This document shows positions 53,852 to 62,344 of a stretch of 64,000 bases of DNA, piece after piece; positions within the stretch are counted from its first letter, which is position 1; each line of letters starts with the position of its first letter. Source of the stretch: Acidobacteriota bacterium (GTDB lineage: Bacteria; Acidobacteriota; UBA6911; RPQK01; JAJDTT01); assembly GCA_028874215.1 (NCBI GenBank), contig JAPPLF010000093.1, forward strand, positions 44,370-108,369, written 5' to 3'. A program made the translations under genes and the position numbers. A model generated the notes under the pieces. The model was not told the origin of the DNA. It made no database searches and was given only the letters and a program-made list of their open reading frames with translations.

Positions 53852-56098
53852 ATGGTGGGCCGGATCAACCACCCCCCATTTGCGCTGAAGCAGGGTCTGT
53901 ATCTGGAGATCACGCCTCTGGCGGTCCAACAACGGGGACGGGTTCTTTCCCTCCCCGGCAAGGTGGCTCTCTACGTCTACTCCCTCCCCGGCGAAACCGA
54001 AACGGAGCCCTTCCTCCGATACGGAGACAGGCTGCGGGTCAGCACCTTCCTCGAGGATCCGCCCCACCATGGAATCCCTGGAGTGGAGGACCTGCGCCTG
54101 CGCTTCTGGCAACGAGGAATCGTGGGAGTGATGCGCGTCAAGTCACACCTCCAGGTCCGCCGCCTGGGGCCGGATGCCGGATGGGACCCCCGAAGACCAT
54201 TGTTCACCTATGTCCGATCATTCGAGCGCTTCTGCCGGCGGACGCTGCAGCCGGAACAGCAAGACCTGGTCCTGAGCACCCTTCTGGGCCAGACCCGCCG
54301 CCTTGAGGAGGTCGATCGCATCAGCATCGAGAAACTGGGAATCTTCCACCTTTTCGCCGTTTCCGGATTCCACGTCTCGCTGGTCTACCTGTTTCTTCAT
54401 CTCCTGTCCCGCCCCCTGGGATTGGCCGGGCGCCTCCTGGCACTGGGCGCCGTCTGGAGCTACGTGGTGGCCGTGGGGGCTCCCATCTCCGCCATCCGGG
54501 CCGGACTCATGGCCAGTTGGATTCATCTCCTGCTGTCCCTGGGCCTCAAATCCCAGTTCCTCAACGGTCTTGGAATCGCCGCCCTGATCATGCTGGGGAC
54601 CCGGCCCCAATCCCTCCATACGGCGAGTTTCCAGTTCTCTTATCTGAGCCTCCTGGCCATCGGACTCTGCGTCTTTCCCGTCCATACCTGGATCCGCACC
54701 TTGCAGAGATCCGCGTCATCGCTCTTTCTGCCCCAGGTGAGGGTCGAGCCGACGGCTCGGAGCCGGATGGGGCGGCAGGTCCGGTACCGTCTGGAGGGTC
54801 TCCTGGAGCCGCTGCCCAGAACCCTGTCGCAGACCCTGGTTCCCTGGTTGGGCCGCGGCTCCGGATCGGTGCTTTCACTGGTCTCGTGCACGCTCTGCAT
54901 CCAACTGTTCACCTTGCCCCTGGCCCTTTTCTACTCCAACGTCTGGTGCTGGACCCATTGGCTGTCCAACCTGGTTCTGGTGCCCTGCTTCTCCCTCATC
55001 CTTCTGGCGTCGTTCGCGCTGCTGGCCACCTTTTGGCTCCCCACGGGAAACCTCCTGTCGTGGCTGGTGGGGACGATGGCCGACCTGATCCGTGAGCTGA
55101 TGGAACTGGTGCAGCGCGTCGCCACCATTCAATACGTGCCCCACCCCACGACCGCAGAGCTGATTCTCTATTTCCTGCTCCTTGGGCTGGCTCTGATCCT
55201 GGGCCGGAGGGCGACCCACCTCCTCTGGCTGGCCCCGGTTCTCCTCTTCCTCTCCGTGACCCGGGAGCCTGCGCCCGCCACCGAAGAGCTTGAGGTCACC
55301 CTATTGGACGTGGGCCAGGGGGAGAGCATCCACATCTCCTATCCGGACGGCAGCGACGCGCTGGTGGATACCGGAGGACGGTGGTCGTGGAACGCGGAAC
55401 CCAGCCGCTTCGTCGGGCAGAGGCTGGTGGGACGCTATCTCTGGCACCGTAGAATCCGGAATCTCTCCTACGTCCTCCTGACCCATCCCCACCAAGACCA
55501 CGTGCAAGGGTACGATTTCATCCGCCGCGCCTTTCCGGTGGGAAGATTGATGTTCGCAGAACCTCCGCCTGGAGAGCTGCCGGAGCAACGCCGGACCCTG
55601 AGCGACGGTCAGACCTTCCTCTTCTCGGGCGTCGAGCATCGGGTGCTCAACCCGCCCGAGAGAGGAGATCCGGTATGGAACTCCTCCAGCTCCAACAACA
55701 GGTCGGTGGTCCTGCTCCTGGTATACGGGCGTTTCCGCCTGCTTTTGACGGGAGACATCGACCGGGACATCGAGCAGCGATTGACTCCCAGGCTGGGACC
55801 CACGGCGGTGCTGAAGGTGGCCCACCACGGAAGCCACTCCAGCAGCTCTTCGGGGTTCCTGGGCCGGCTGCGGCCCCGAGTGGGTCTGATCTCGGCCGGA
55901 CGCAAGAACGCCTTCGGTCATCCCGCCCCAGCCACCCTGCAACGGCTCCGCCGCGCCGGAGCCCTCCCCCTCTCCACCGGCCAATGGGGCAGCTTGCGCG
56001 TGAGAACCGACGGAACGAGCTGGCAGGTCGCCCACTACCGGCGCGAGACGGACAGCTTCTGCCCCATCACCGGGGGATCCCTGGAAGAGGAGAATTAA
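53852..56098 (+). CDS. comEC: ComEC/Rec2-type DNA uptake channel with metallo-beta-lactamase domain
   Basis: The protein forms the inner-membrane channel for transforming DNA. ATG 53852 gives 748 residues: an OB-like domain first, then the competence core (GIFHLFAVSGFHVSLVYLFLH) with many transmembrane helices to about residue 470. The C-terminal metallo-beta-lactamase-like domain has VTLLDVGQGESIHI, LLTHPHQDHVQGYDF and LKVAHHGSHSSSS. The same frame stays open upstream to about 53636 and encodes a hydrophobic segment (LFNPCLVVALLLGAGRLL) expected at a ComEC N-terminus. It has no ATG, GTG or TTG there; CTG 53708 is the best candidate. The true start is unresolved. Confidence 0.88.
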   Translation: MVGRINHPPFALKQGLYLEITPLAVQQRGRVLSLPGKVALYVYSLPGETETEPFLRYGDRLRVSTFLEDPPHHGIPGVEDLRLRFWQRGIVGVMRVKSHLQVRRLGPDAGWDPRRPLFTYVRSFERFCRRTLQPEQQDLVLSTLLGQTRRLEEVDRISIEKLGIFHLFAVSGFHVSLVYLFLHLLSRPLGLAGRLLALGAVWSYVVAVGAPISAIRAGLMASWIHLLLSLGLKSQFLNGLGIAALIMLGTRPQSLHTASFQFSYLSLLAIGLCVFPVHTWIRTLQRSASSLFLPQVRVEPTARSRMGRQVRYRLEGLLEPLPRTLSQTLVPWLGRGSGSVLSLVSCTLCIQLFTLPLALFYSNVWCWTHWLSNLVLVPCFSLILLASFALLATFWLPTGNLLSWLVGTMADLIRELMELVQRVATIQYVPHPTTAELILYFLLLGLALILGRRATHLLWLAPVLLFLSVTREPAPATEELEVTLLDVGQGESIHISYPDGSDALVDTGGRWSWNAEPSRFVGQRLVGRYLWHRRIRNLSYVLLTHPHQDHVQGYDFIRRAFPVGRLMFAEPPPGELPEQRRTLSDGQTFLFSGVEHRVLNPPERGDPVWNSSSSNNRSVVLLLVYGRFRLLLTGDIDRDIEQRLTPRLGPTAVLKVAHHGSHSSSSSGFLGRLRPRVGLISAGRKNAFGHPAPATLQRLRRAGALPLSTGQWGSLRVRTDGTSWQVAHYRRETDSFCPITGGSLEEEN

Positions 56099-56166
56099 GC
56101 GGCGACGTTGCTCCCGCCGGAACTCGTATACTAACCCCTGACCCCGTTCGCGAAACCCGAACCACC

Positions 56167-57531
56167 GTGTCTCAGACAACTCTCCGCAAAAACGGCCACG
56201 TTCCGTCCAATACCACCTCTCACCGGATGGTCGACATCGTCGGCTGTTGGTGCGCATTGGGCTACGGCGCCCTCGCCTACCTGGCCCGCCAGCCCGGCGA
56301 GCCCGATCTCCCCATCTTTTTCGTCCTGGCAGCCTGGACCGGCCTGCCCGTCTTCGGACTCTACCTCTATTTCAGACAGCGCGGCGAACCGATTCCCATC
56401 GGACGCATGTTCCTCTGGGCCGTGGCCTTCAGGCTCTGCGGCCTCGCCGGCGGACCTTTCTTCGAGGACGACTTCCATCGCTATCTGTGGGACGGCTACC
56501 GCTTCGCCACGGCCGGAACGCCTTACGGCGCCGCGCCGGAGGCGTTCTTTCTGGACACCAGCGTCCCACCGGCATTTCAGCAAGTGCTAAACGGCATCAA
56601 CAACCCCGACCTGCCGACCATCTACGGACCGGTGACCCAGATATTCTTTCTGCTGAGCTACTGGCTGCAACCGGGCAGCGTGACGGCACTGCAGTTGATC
56701 CTGATTCTGGTCGACCTGGGCCTGATCTGGATTCTCCTCCGCATGGCGCCGACCCGGAACGTGATGCTCTACGCCTGGTGCCCGCTCGTGATCAAGGAAA
56801 TCGCCTTCACGGCGCACCCGGACGGCGCCGGCGCCTGCCTGCTCATGGCGGCGGTCCTGCTCGTCCGGAACCGGCGTGCGGGAAGCGCCGCCATCTGCCT
56901 GGGGATGGCCGCCGGCGCCAAGATTTTTGCCCTGGTGCTGGCTCCGTTGGTGCTGCTGAGAACTCGTCCGCGCCACTGGCTGCTGTTCGGCGTTACACTG
57001 GCCGCGGTGTATGCTCCATTCCTCCTGACGGGCGGCACGAACCTCACCTCTTTGCAGGTGTTCGCCCGGGAGTGGGAGTTCAATTCCGCGGCATTCGGCT
57101 TGCTGGGGACCCTGTTGCCACGATTCGAGGCCCGGCTGATTCTGGGTCTGGCGTTCGCCGTCTTTTGGCTGCGCTATGCCGGCAAGTTCGCTCGAGGCGG
57201 TCGGCACGCCATCCCCCGGGGCGATTGGCTCTTCGGGGCGCTGCTTGCCGTCTCTCCGGTGATCAACCCGTGGTATCTGCTCTGGTTGCTCCCGTTCGCG
57301 GCCATCTTCCCGAGCGCCTGGGCCTGGACGGCGTCGACCGCCGTCCTGCTCAGCTACGTGATCGGAATCCACTTGGGCGACTACACCCTGCAGGCGTACC
57401 AGCAGCCGGCCTGGATCCGTTTCCTGGAATTCGGCTTGATCCTGGCGGCGTTGGCCTATGACCTGATCCGGCGCCGGGGGATCCAGGGGGAGCCCGCCCA
57501 CGACGCCCACGTGCCATGTACGAGGACCTGA
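56167..57531 (+). CDS. GT-C (GT87-like) polyprenyl-sugar-dependent mannosyltransferase-like membrane protein
   Basis: The protein has about ten transmembrane helices. A first-loop acidic motif, FFEDDFHRYLWDGYRFATAGTPYG, is the hallmark of the GT87/MptB-like GT-C enzymes that use polyprenyl-phosphate sugars. SPVINPWYLLWLLPF near the end is also typical. GTG 56167 gives 454 residues; ATG 56227, 20 codons later, is an equally plausible start. The frame upstream into comEC is spurious. It overlaps the GT2 gene by 16 bp, so the two probably make one glycan or glycolipid. The sugar is unknown. Confidence 0.82.
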   Translation: MSQTTLRKNGHVPSNTTSHRMVDIVGCWCALGYGALAYLARQPGEPDLPIFFVLAAWTGLPVFGLYLYFRQRGEPIPIGRMFLWAVAFRLCGLAGGPFFEDDFHRYLWDGYRFATAGTPYGAAPEAFFLDTSVPPAFQQVLNGINNPDLPTIYGPVTQIFFLLSYWLQPGSVTALQLILILVDLGLIWILLRMAPTRNVMLYAWCPLVIKEIAFTAHPDGAGACLLMAAVLLVRNRRAGSAAICLGMAAGAKIFALVLAPLVLLRTRPRHWLLFGVTLAAVYAPFLLTGGTNLTSLQVFAREWEFNSAAFGLLGTLLPRFEARLILGLAFAVFWLRYAGKFARGGRHAIPRGDWLFGALLAVSPVINPWYLLWLLPFAAIFPSAWAWTASTAVLLSYVIGIHLGDYTLQAYQQPAWIRFLEFGLILAALAYDLIRRRGIQGEPAHDAHVPCTRT

Positions 57532-58274
57532 CCGTCGGCGCCGTGATCCCGGCGCACGACGAAGAAGACAACATCGGCCCCGTCGTCAGATCGCTGTTGG
57601 ACCTGCAGACGGAGAGCGGGCTCCAGGTGATCGACGACCTGGTGGTGTGCGACAACGCCTCCACCGACGAAACGGCGCTGCGGGCCAGACGGGCGGGCGC
57701 CCGCGTGGCACGCGAACCGACGCCCGGTTACGGAAGAGCCTGCCTGACGGCCATCGCGGCCCTGGAACCGGTGGACGTGGTCCTTTTCGTCGATGGCGAC
57801 CAGGCCTTCCACGTCCACCAGTCGCTCGACCTTCTGGCGCCCATCGCAACCGGCGCCGACCTGGTCATCGGGTCCCGGGTCCTGGGACGCATGGAGCCCG
57901 GCGCCCTGTCGATGCCGCAGATCGCCGGCAACCGAGTGGCGAGCCTGTTGATCCGGTTGTTGTGGAGGGAGAGGATCACCGATCTGGGTCCGTTCCGGGC
58001 CGTTCGGGCGGACGCGCTGCGGCGCCTGGAGATGCGGGACACCGCCTACGGCTGGACCGTGGAGATGCAGGTCAAGGCGATCCAGACTAGAATGCGCATG
58101 GTCGAGACCCCGGTGGACACGCGGCGGCGGCGCTTCGGGAAATCGAAGGTCGGAGGGACCGTCAGAGGCGTCATCGGGGCTGGCGTCGGAATTCTTTCCA
58201 TGATCTTCGGCCTCTGGATTCGCGGTTGGACGGCCGATTCGACGGCTTCGGCCCCGCGGCGGCAAGGAGAATAA
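57516..58274 (+). CDS. Family 2 glycosyltransferase, DPM1-like
   Basis: This 252-residue GT-A enzyme shows VGAVIPAHDEEDNIGPVVRSL, VVCDNASTDETAL, the metal-binding DGD in VLFVDGDQAFHVHQ, and DLGPFRAVRADALRRL with YGWTVEMQVKAI. A short C-terminal hydrophobic segment (VIGAGVGILSMIFGLWI) may peripherally anchor it. Such enzymes load polyprenyl phosphate or transfer sugars. Here it is coupled to the GT-C gene that would use its product. It starts at ATG 57516. Confidence 0.85.
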   Translation: MYEDLTVGAVIPAHDEEDNIGPVVRSLLDLQTESGLQVIDDLVVCDNASTDETALRARRAGARVAREPTPGYGRACLTAIAALEPVDVVLFVDGDQAFHVHQSLDLLAPIATGADLVIGSRVLGRMEPGALSMPQIAGNRVASLLIRLLWRERITDLGPFRAVRADALRRLEMRDTAYGWTVEMQVKAIQTRMRMVETPVDTRRRRFGKSKVGGTVRGVIGAGVGILSMIFGLWIRGWTADSTASAPRRQGE

Positions 58275-58280
58275 AATCCC

Positions 58281-59156
58281 ATGAGACGGATACGCTTTCG
58301 ATGCCCCTTTGCCTGGATGATGCTGCGCCGGCACGCCGCCGCAGGCTTGATCGGTCTGATCCTGATCACGGGCGCCGCGCCCGGCGAGAGCAAATTGAAG
58401 CTGCTCTCGTTCTGGGACGCGAGTGACGAATCCAATTCGTCCCAGATCGATCACGGCGCATGGCAGGAGATCCTGGACACTTACCTGCGGTCCCACAGCT
58501 CCGGCATCAATCGATTCGACTACGCCGCCTTGAAGGCCAGCGCCGGGGACACCGCGAAACTGGCCGGATACCTGTCCTACCTGCAGGAACTCGATCCCAG
58601 GACCTACTCGCGGAGGGAACAAAAGGCCTACTGGTTCAACTTCTACAATTCACTGACCGTGAAGGTGGTGGCCGACGCCTATCCCGTCGACTCCATCAAG
58701 AAAATCAGCAACAGCATGCTGGGAGGTCTGATTCCGGTCGGCCCATGGGGTGACGTACGGGCCAAGGTCCGTGGCCGGGACCTGACTTTGGACAACATCG
58801 AGCATGGCATCCTGAGGCCCATCTACCGCGATCCCCGGATTCACTATGGGGTGAATTGCGCCAGCCTGGGGTGTCCGAATCTATTGGAGACGGCTTTCAC
58901 CGCGGCCAATACCGAGACACTGTTGGATGGCGCCGCCCGCGCCTATGTGAATCATTCCCGGGGCGTCGATTTTGTCGACGACGATTTCATCGTCATCTCC
59001 AGTATCTACACCTGGTTCTCGGAGGACTTCGGCGACACCGAGGAGAACGTCCTCAAACACCTGGCGCGGTATGCGGATGATGAACTGGCGGACCGCCTGA
59101 AGAACTTCGAGGGAGCCATCGACTACGAGTACGACTGGGATTTGAACCAGCCGTAA
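58281..59156 (+). CDS. DUF547-domain exported protein
   Basis: The 291-residue protein has a signal or anchor segment (about residues 18-38). The DUF547 signature follows: SRREQKAYWFNFYNSLTVKVV, then DPRIHYGVNCASLGCPNL, with two conserved cysteines in NCASLGC. The domain is widespread in bacteria and plants, and its function is unestablished. It begins 6 bases after the GT2 stop and may belong to the same operon. Confidence 0.87.
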   Translation: MRRIRFRCPFAWMMLRRHAAAGLIGLILITGAAPGESKLKLLSFWDASDESNSSQIDHGAWQEILDTYLRSHSSGINRFDYAALKASAGDTAKLAGYLSYLQELDPRTYSRREQKAYWFNFYNSLTVKVVADAYPVDSIKKISNSMLGGLIPVGPWGDVRAKVRGRDLTLDNIEHGILRPIYRDPRIHYGVNCASLGCPNLLETAFTAANTETLLDGAARAYVNHSRGVDFVDDDFIVISSIYTWFSEDFGDTEENVLKHLARYADDELADRLKNFEGAIDYEYDWDLNQP

Positions 59157-59225
59157 CCGGTGCTCGGCAGCTCGAAACCGCCGTTCCTGATCGGCCGCTG
59201 GAAACTGCCGTTTCTGTCTGTTTCC

Positions 59226-60101
59226 TCAGAACACGAAGTTGAGTGAGACGCCGATGACGTTGGAGACGGCCGTATTGCGTCCGGCGATCACCCTGCCGTA
59301 GGACGCTCCGATGTTGGCCCGGTCCGAAACGGCGATGCTCACCGAAGGACCGACGACATGGAAGTCTTCCTGCAGTTCGGGAAATACCATGGGTGAGAAT
59401 CCCGGGCCTCCGATCTCCAGACCCGAAGTGGAATCTTCCATCTGATAGTTGAACGCCAGTCCGAGCCGGCTTCCCACCACCACGCCGGCCGCCAGCCGGG
59501 CAAACAGGTTGGGCGGAATGTCGTGGTCGCCCGAGGTTCGATTGCGATACCCGAACTCACCCGAAACGGCAAAGCCATTGTCGAAGTACTTGCCGATCAG
59601 TGTCGATAACTCGAATCCGTTGCCTCCGTCTCCCAGCGAATTGATATAGCCCGTCTCGTAACTTCCCGCCACGATGACTCCGGCGCGAAACGCGACGGTC
59701 GGGCCGTCGCCCACCACCTCGTCCAACGCGCGCCAAACCACGCCGGCATTGATGTCGGCCAGACCGCTGATGCTGGCCTGGGACGGGGGGAGGCCCGGGC
59801 CGGTGGCGTATGAGCTCTGGGCTCCACCAAAGCGGAAGTCCAGCGCCAGGGAGTCGGTCATACCGTAGGTCCCCTCCACCCAGACGGTCTTCTGGGAGAG
59901 ATCGTGTCCGCCTCCTGGGGTCGGACTCTTCGTAGTGCTGCGGAAAAACTCGGTGGCGTTCTGAGAAACGTAGGAAACGGTGAGGGAGCCTCCGCCGGGG
60001 GCGGGAAGCCAGGGAGAGCCACCGGCGAACGCGGGTGACCCGTTGATTGCGACGGCCGCAACTGCGGCCAAGATTAATAGGTGTTTTCGTTGCATTGCCA
60101 T
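59226..60101 (-). CDS. Outer-membrane beta-barrel protein (transporter-like)
   Basis: ATG 60101 (or 60095) starts a signal peptide (MQRKHLLILAAVAAVAINGSPAFA). The mature protein is rich in alternating aromatic/glycine strands (SLTVSYVSQNATEFF, VWVEGTYGMTDSLALDFRFG, GLAFNYQMEDSTSG) and ends in VSLNFVF, a C-terminal aromatic typical of BAM-inserted barrels. A GTG at 60158 overlaps the upstream stop (GTGA) but would add 19 residues before the signal. Substrate unknown; resembles Phenol_MetA_deg-type barrels. Confidence 0.8.
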   Translation of the reverse strand: MAMQRKHLLILAAVAAVAINGSPAFAGGSPWLPAPGGGSLTVSYVSQNATEFFRSTTKSPTPGGGHDLSQKTVWVEGTYGMTDSLALDFRFGGAQSSYATGPGLPPSQASISGLADINAGVVWRALDEVVGDGPTVAFRAGVIVAGSYETGYINSLGDGGNGFELSTLIGKYFDNGFAVSGEFGYRNRTSGDHDIPPNLFARLAAGVVVGSRLGLAFNYQMEDSTSGLEIGGPGFSPMVFPELQEDFHVVGPSVSIAVSDRANIGASYGRVIAGRNTAVSNVIGVSLNFVF

Positions 60102-60154
60102 GTTCCTTGGTAAAGCTCGTTGATTGGGGTCGCTCGGCGTCGAGTCCGATGCCG

Positions 60155-60526
60155 TCACAGCTTGTAACGGCGCGTGAGGAAGTAGTGAACGAGTTCCTGT
60201 TCGTCCACGCCGTCATCACACCCGACGGCCTCGGAACCCGGACAGAGGACCTGGATGTTCTCGTCGTCCGGCGTTCCCGGCTTGTTCGCCGAGTCGCGGG
60301 CCTCGAGGCTGTTCTTCAGGTTCTGTGCGCGGGCCCGATCGAGTTCGCCCTTTTGCAGCGGACAGGAGTTGCACACCAACTTCTTGTAGGTGAGCGCCTT
60401 GCCCTTGGTGTACGCGTCCCTGGGATTGATGCCCCGGCCTGCCGCAATGGAGCCGGACGCGGACAGCGACGCCGGCGCCAGCACGGCGATCATCGCCACG
60501 ACCAGCAAGCCGATCAGTTTCTTCAT
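60155..60526 (-). CDS. Secreted cytochrome-c-like protein without a haem histidine
   Basis: The 123-residue protein has a signal peptide (MKKLIGLLVVAMIAVLAPASLSA). The mature start GINPRDAYTKGKALTYKKLVCNSCPLQK resembles the N-terminal helix of a c-type cytochrome, but the CxxC is followed by proline instead of histidine. A second cysteine pair (LCPGSEAVGCDD) and a C-terminal helix DEQELVHYFLTRRYKL complete it. It is encoded just before the beta-barrel gene with a GTGA junction, so the two may work together. Redox or structural cysteines are both possible. Confidence 0.65.
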   Translation of the reverse strand: MKKLIGLLVVAMIAVLAPASLSASGSIAAGRGINPRDAYTKGKALTYKKLVCNSCPLQKGELDRARAQNLKNSLEARDSANKPGTPDDENIQVLCPGSEAVGCDDGVDEQELVHYFLTRRYKL

Positions 60527-60577
60527 TTCAATTCTCCTCAGTAAAGGGTCGGGGTGGTTGGGAACCGCGACTCATCT

Positions 60578-60636
60578 GCCAAATTTGGCGAAATGCAATT
60601 TCGCGTCGCCTCCGTCCCACCTGGCCGACGCGAAAT
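60578..60636. promoter_or_regulatory. Nested inverted repeats in the leader of the barrel operon
   Basis: GCCAAATTTGGC (60578-60589) is a perfect palindrome. GCGAAAT (60588-60594) pairs with ATTTCGC (60598-60604). ATTTCGCGTCG (60598-60608) pairs with CGACGCGAAAT (60626-60636), a perfect 11-bp stem that competes with the previous one. Followed on the plus strand by CAGTTTTT. An AT-rich stretch (60637-60670) lies upstream with respect to the minus-strand operon and may hold its promoter. Confidence 0.6.
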
Positions 60637-60760
60637 CAGTTTTTCAAATATATAGGGTAAACAATTATCGTTGCCGTTGCGTGAAAAAAGTGGAGTTTTC
60701 CCACCTCCCACGAAACGGAGAGCCGGTCGTCTCCTACGGGGACCTTTCCGGAGGTGACCG

Positions 60761-61453
60761 TCACGGTGTTTCGCCCAATTGCATGGCGAGCAGGCCGAAT
60801 TCGGGGATCTCTGCCGACTCTCTCAACTTGCGATGGATACAATTCTCCTGCATGCGTTGGAACAGCTCCCGCGAGAGGTGCCTCTTGTAGATCTTCATCT
60901 CCTTCCGGACTTCGCTCCGGAGGCTCCGCAGCCGTTCCCGGTCCATTTCATCCCGGAGGACCTCCGCGACCAGGACCCCGATGTGGTTCAGATCCTGGTC
61001 GATCTGTCGCCCGTCGAGTTGCTCCCGTGCACCGACTTCCTGCCTCAGGGAGGACAACAGGCTCAAGGGTCCGTCGAAGTCTTCGGGACGCGCTTCGAGC
61101 GACGCGCTCAGACGGTCCACGTGTTCGAGAATGCGGGCGCTGTCCACTCCCCTGCCTTGGAAATCATCGGGTTCGCTCGCTTCCTCTCCCGAGCCCACCA
61201 TGGCTCGTTGATGCTCCTCGAATGCCTGAGTTACGGCCGGATGGCAGTAGGACAGACTCCTGGGTGAAGTCCTCCGCGACCGGGCGGTCTCGAAACTGCG
61301 GTCGATCCCTCGAATCACCACATGTATGGGAATTCCGCTCTCCTTCCACAATTCGATCAGGCACCAATCCAGAGGAGGAACCAGCAGGTGCTTCTGGCGC
61401 CTCCGGATGAAGTGTTCCTCGACTTCCGTGAAGTAGTTGAAATAGTTATCCAA
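60761..61453 (-). CDS. Conserved protein of unknown function downstream of coaX
   Basis: The 230-residue soluble protein begins MDNYFNYFTEVEEHFIRRRQKHLLVPPLDWCLIELW (first 36 residues) and continues GIPIHVVIRGIDRSFE. The middle is acidic and the C-terminal half is helical and rich in Arg/Glu (SEVRKEMKIYKRHL). I recall a family with this N-terminal pattern in Acidobacteria, of unknown function; no catalytic motif is evident. It follows coaX by 69 bases on the same strand. Confidence 0.7.
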   Translation of the reverse strand: MDNYFNYFTEVEEHFIRRRQKHLLVPPLDWCLIELWKESGIPIHVVIRGIDRSFETARSRRTSPRSLSYCHPAVTQAFEEHQRAMVGSGEEASEPDDFQGRGVDSARILEHVDRLSASLEARPEDFDGPLSLLSSLRQEVGAREQLDGRQIDQDLNHIGVLVAEVLRDEMDRERLRSLRSEVRKEMKIYKRHLSRELFQRMQENCIHRKLRESAEIPEFGLLAMQLGETP

Positions 61454-61522
61454 GACAGCCCTGCCGAAGGTCCGGCGGCCTCCGCCATCGACGGCGTATG
61501 ACGGGGACCGGCTGATTTTTTC

Positions 61523-62296
61523 TCAACGCCGCCGTCCGGACAAGCGCTCGTGGTAGATCCGGAGGCCGCACAAGGTCAGATTCTCCTCGATCAGGTCGAT
61601 CCCCTCCGAAGCGCCCGCGATGAGGGGGGCCAGCCCTCCGGTGGCCACGACTCGCGCCCCGCCCAGTTCCTCCTTCATCCGTTTCAGAATCCCTTCCACC
61701 AGTCCCACGTAGCCATGGTAGAGGCCCGACTGGATGCTGCCGCTGGTGGAGGTTCCCACGACCTGCCCGGGACGGGCAATCTCGATCCGCGGGAGCTTGG
61801 CGGTCCGGGAGAAGAGCGCTTCGGCCGAGATTCCGATCCCGGCGGCGATGACCCCTCCGACGTACTCCCGCCGGGCCGAGATGGCGTCGAAGGTGGTGGC
61901 GGTCCCGAAGTCGACGGCGATGGCCGGGGCTCCGACCAGATCCAACGTGGCCAGGGCGTTGGCGACGCGATCGGCGCCCACGTCGGACTTCGGCTGGTAC
62001 CGGATGGGCAACAGGGATTGACCCACGGGATCCACCATCAGGGGTTCGCGTCCAGCGTAGCGGAGGGACAAGGCCTTGAAACACTCATTCAGCGGAGGGA
62101 CCACGCTGCAGACGGCGACGTCCTCCACCCGGTCCATCCGGACGCCCGCCATGCGAAAGAGGTGGTCGCAGAGGGAAGCGTACTCGTCTACGGTCCGGTT
62201 CCTGCGCGTGGAGATCCGCCACGAATGCTCCAGGGTCGTTCCGTGAAACAGTCCCAGGACGATGTTGGTGTTCCCGATGTCGATGACCAGCAACAT
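61523..62296 (-). CDS. coaX: Type III pantothenate kinase
   Basis: It phosphorylates pantothenate, the first step to coenzyme A; type III enzymes are insensitive to CoA feedback and need a monovalent cation. MLLVIDIGNTNIVLGLF supplies the first phosphate loop. GADRVANALATLDLVGAPAIAVDFGTATTFDAIS and VVATGGLAPLIA follow. 257 residues. It lies 48 bases after purH on the same strand. Confidence 0.95.
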   Translation of the reverse strand: MLLVIDIGNTNIVLGLFHGTTLEHSWRISTRRNRTVDEYASLCDHLFRMAGVRMDRVEDVAVCSVVPPLNECFKALSLRYAGREPLMVDPVGQSLLPIRYQPKSDVGADRVANALATLDLVGAPAIAVDFGTATTFDAISARREYVGGVIAAGIGISAEALFSRTAKLPRIEIARPGQVVGTSTSGSIQSGLYHGYVGLVEGILKRMKEELGGARVVATGGLAPLIAGASEGIDLIEENLTLCGLRIYHERLSGRRR

Positions 62297-62344
62297 GAGG
62301 GATTCCGTGGTCCAGGCCGGGGCGGCCGAAAACGGCCGCTGACG

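Noticed and set aside
55675-56166. N-terminal extension of the GT-C glycosyltransferase into comEC
   Set aside because: The extension lies wholly inside comEC in another frame and is not hydrophobic or family-like; the protein begins at 56167 or 56227.
59157-59225. Further member of the hairpin family after the DUF547 gene
   Set aside because: AAACCGCCGTTCCTG-like fragments are present but no stem of six or more pairs closes around them; at most a decayed copy.
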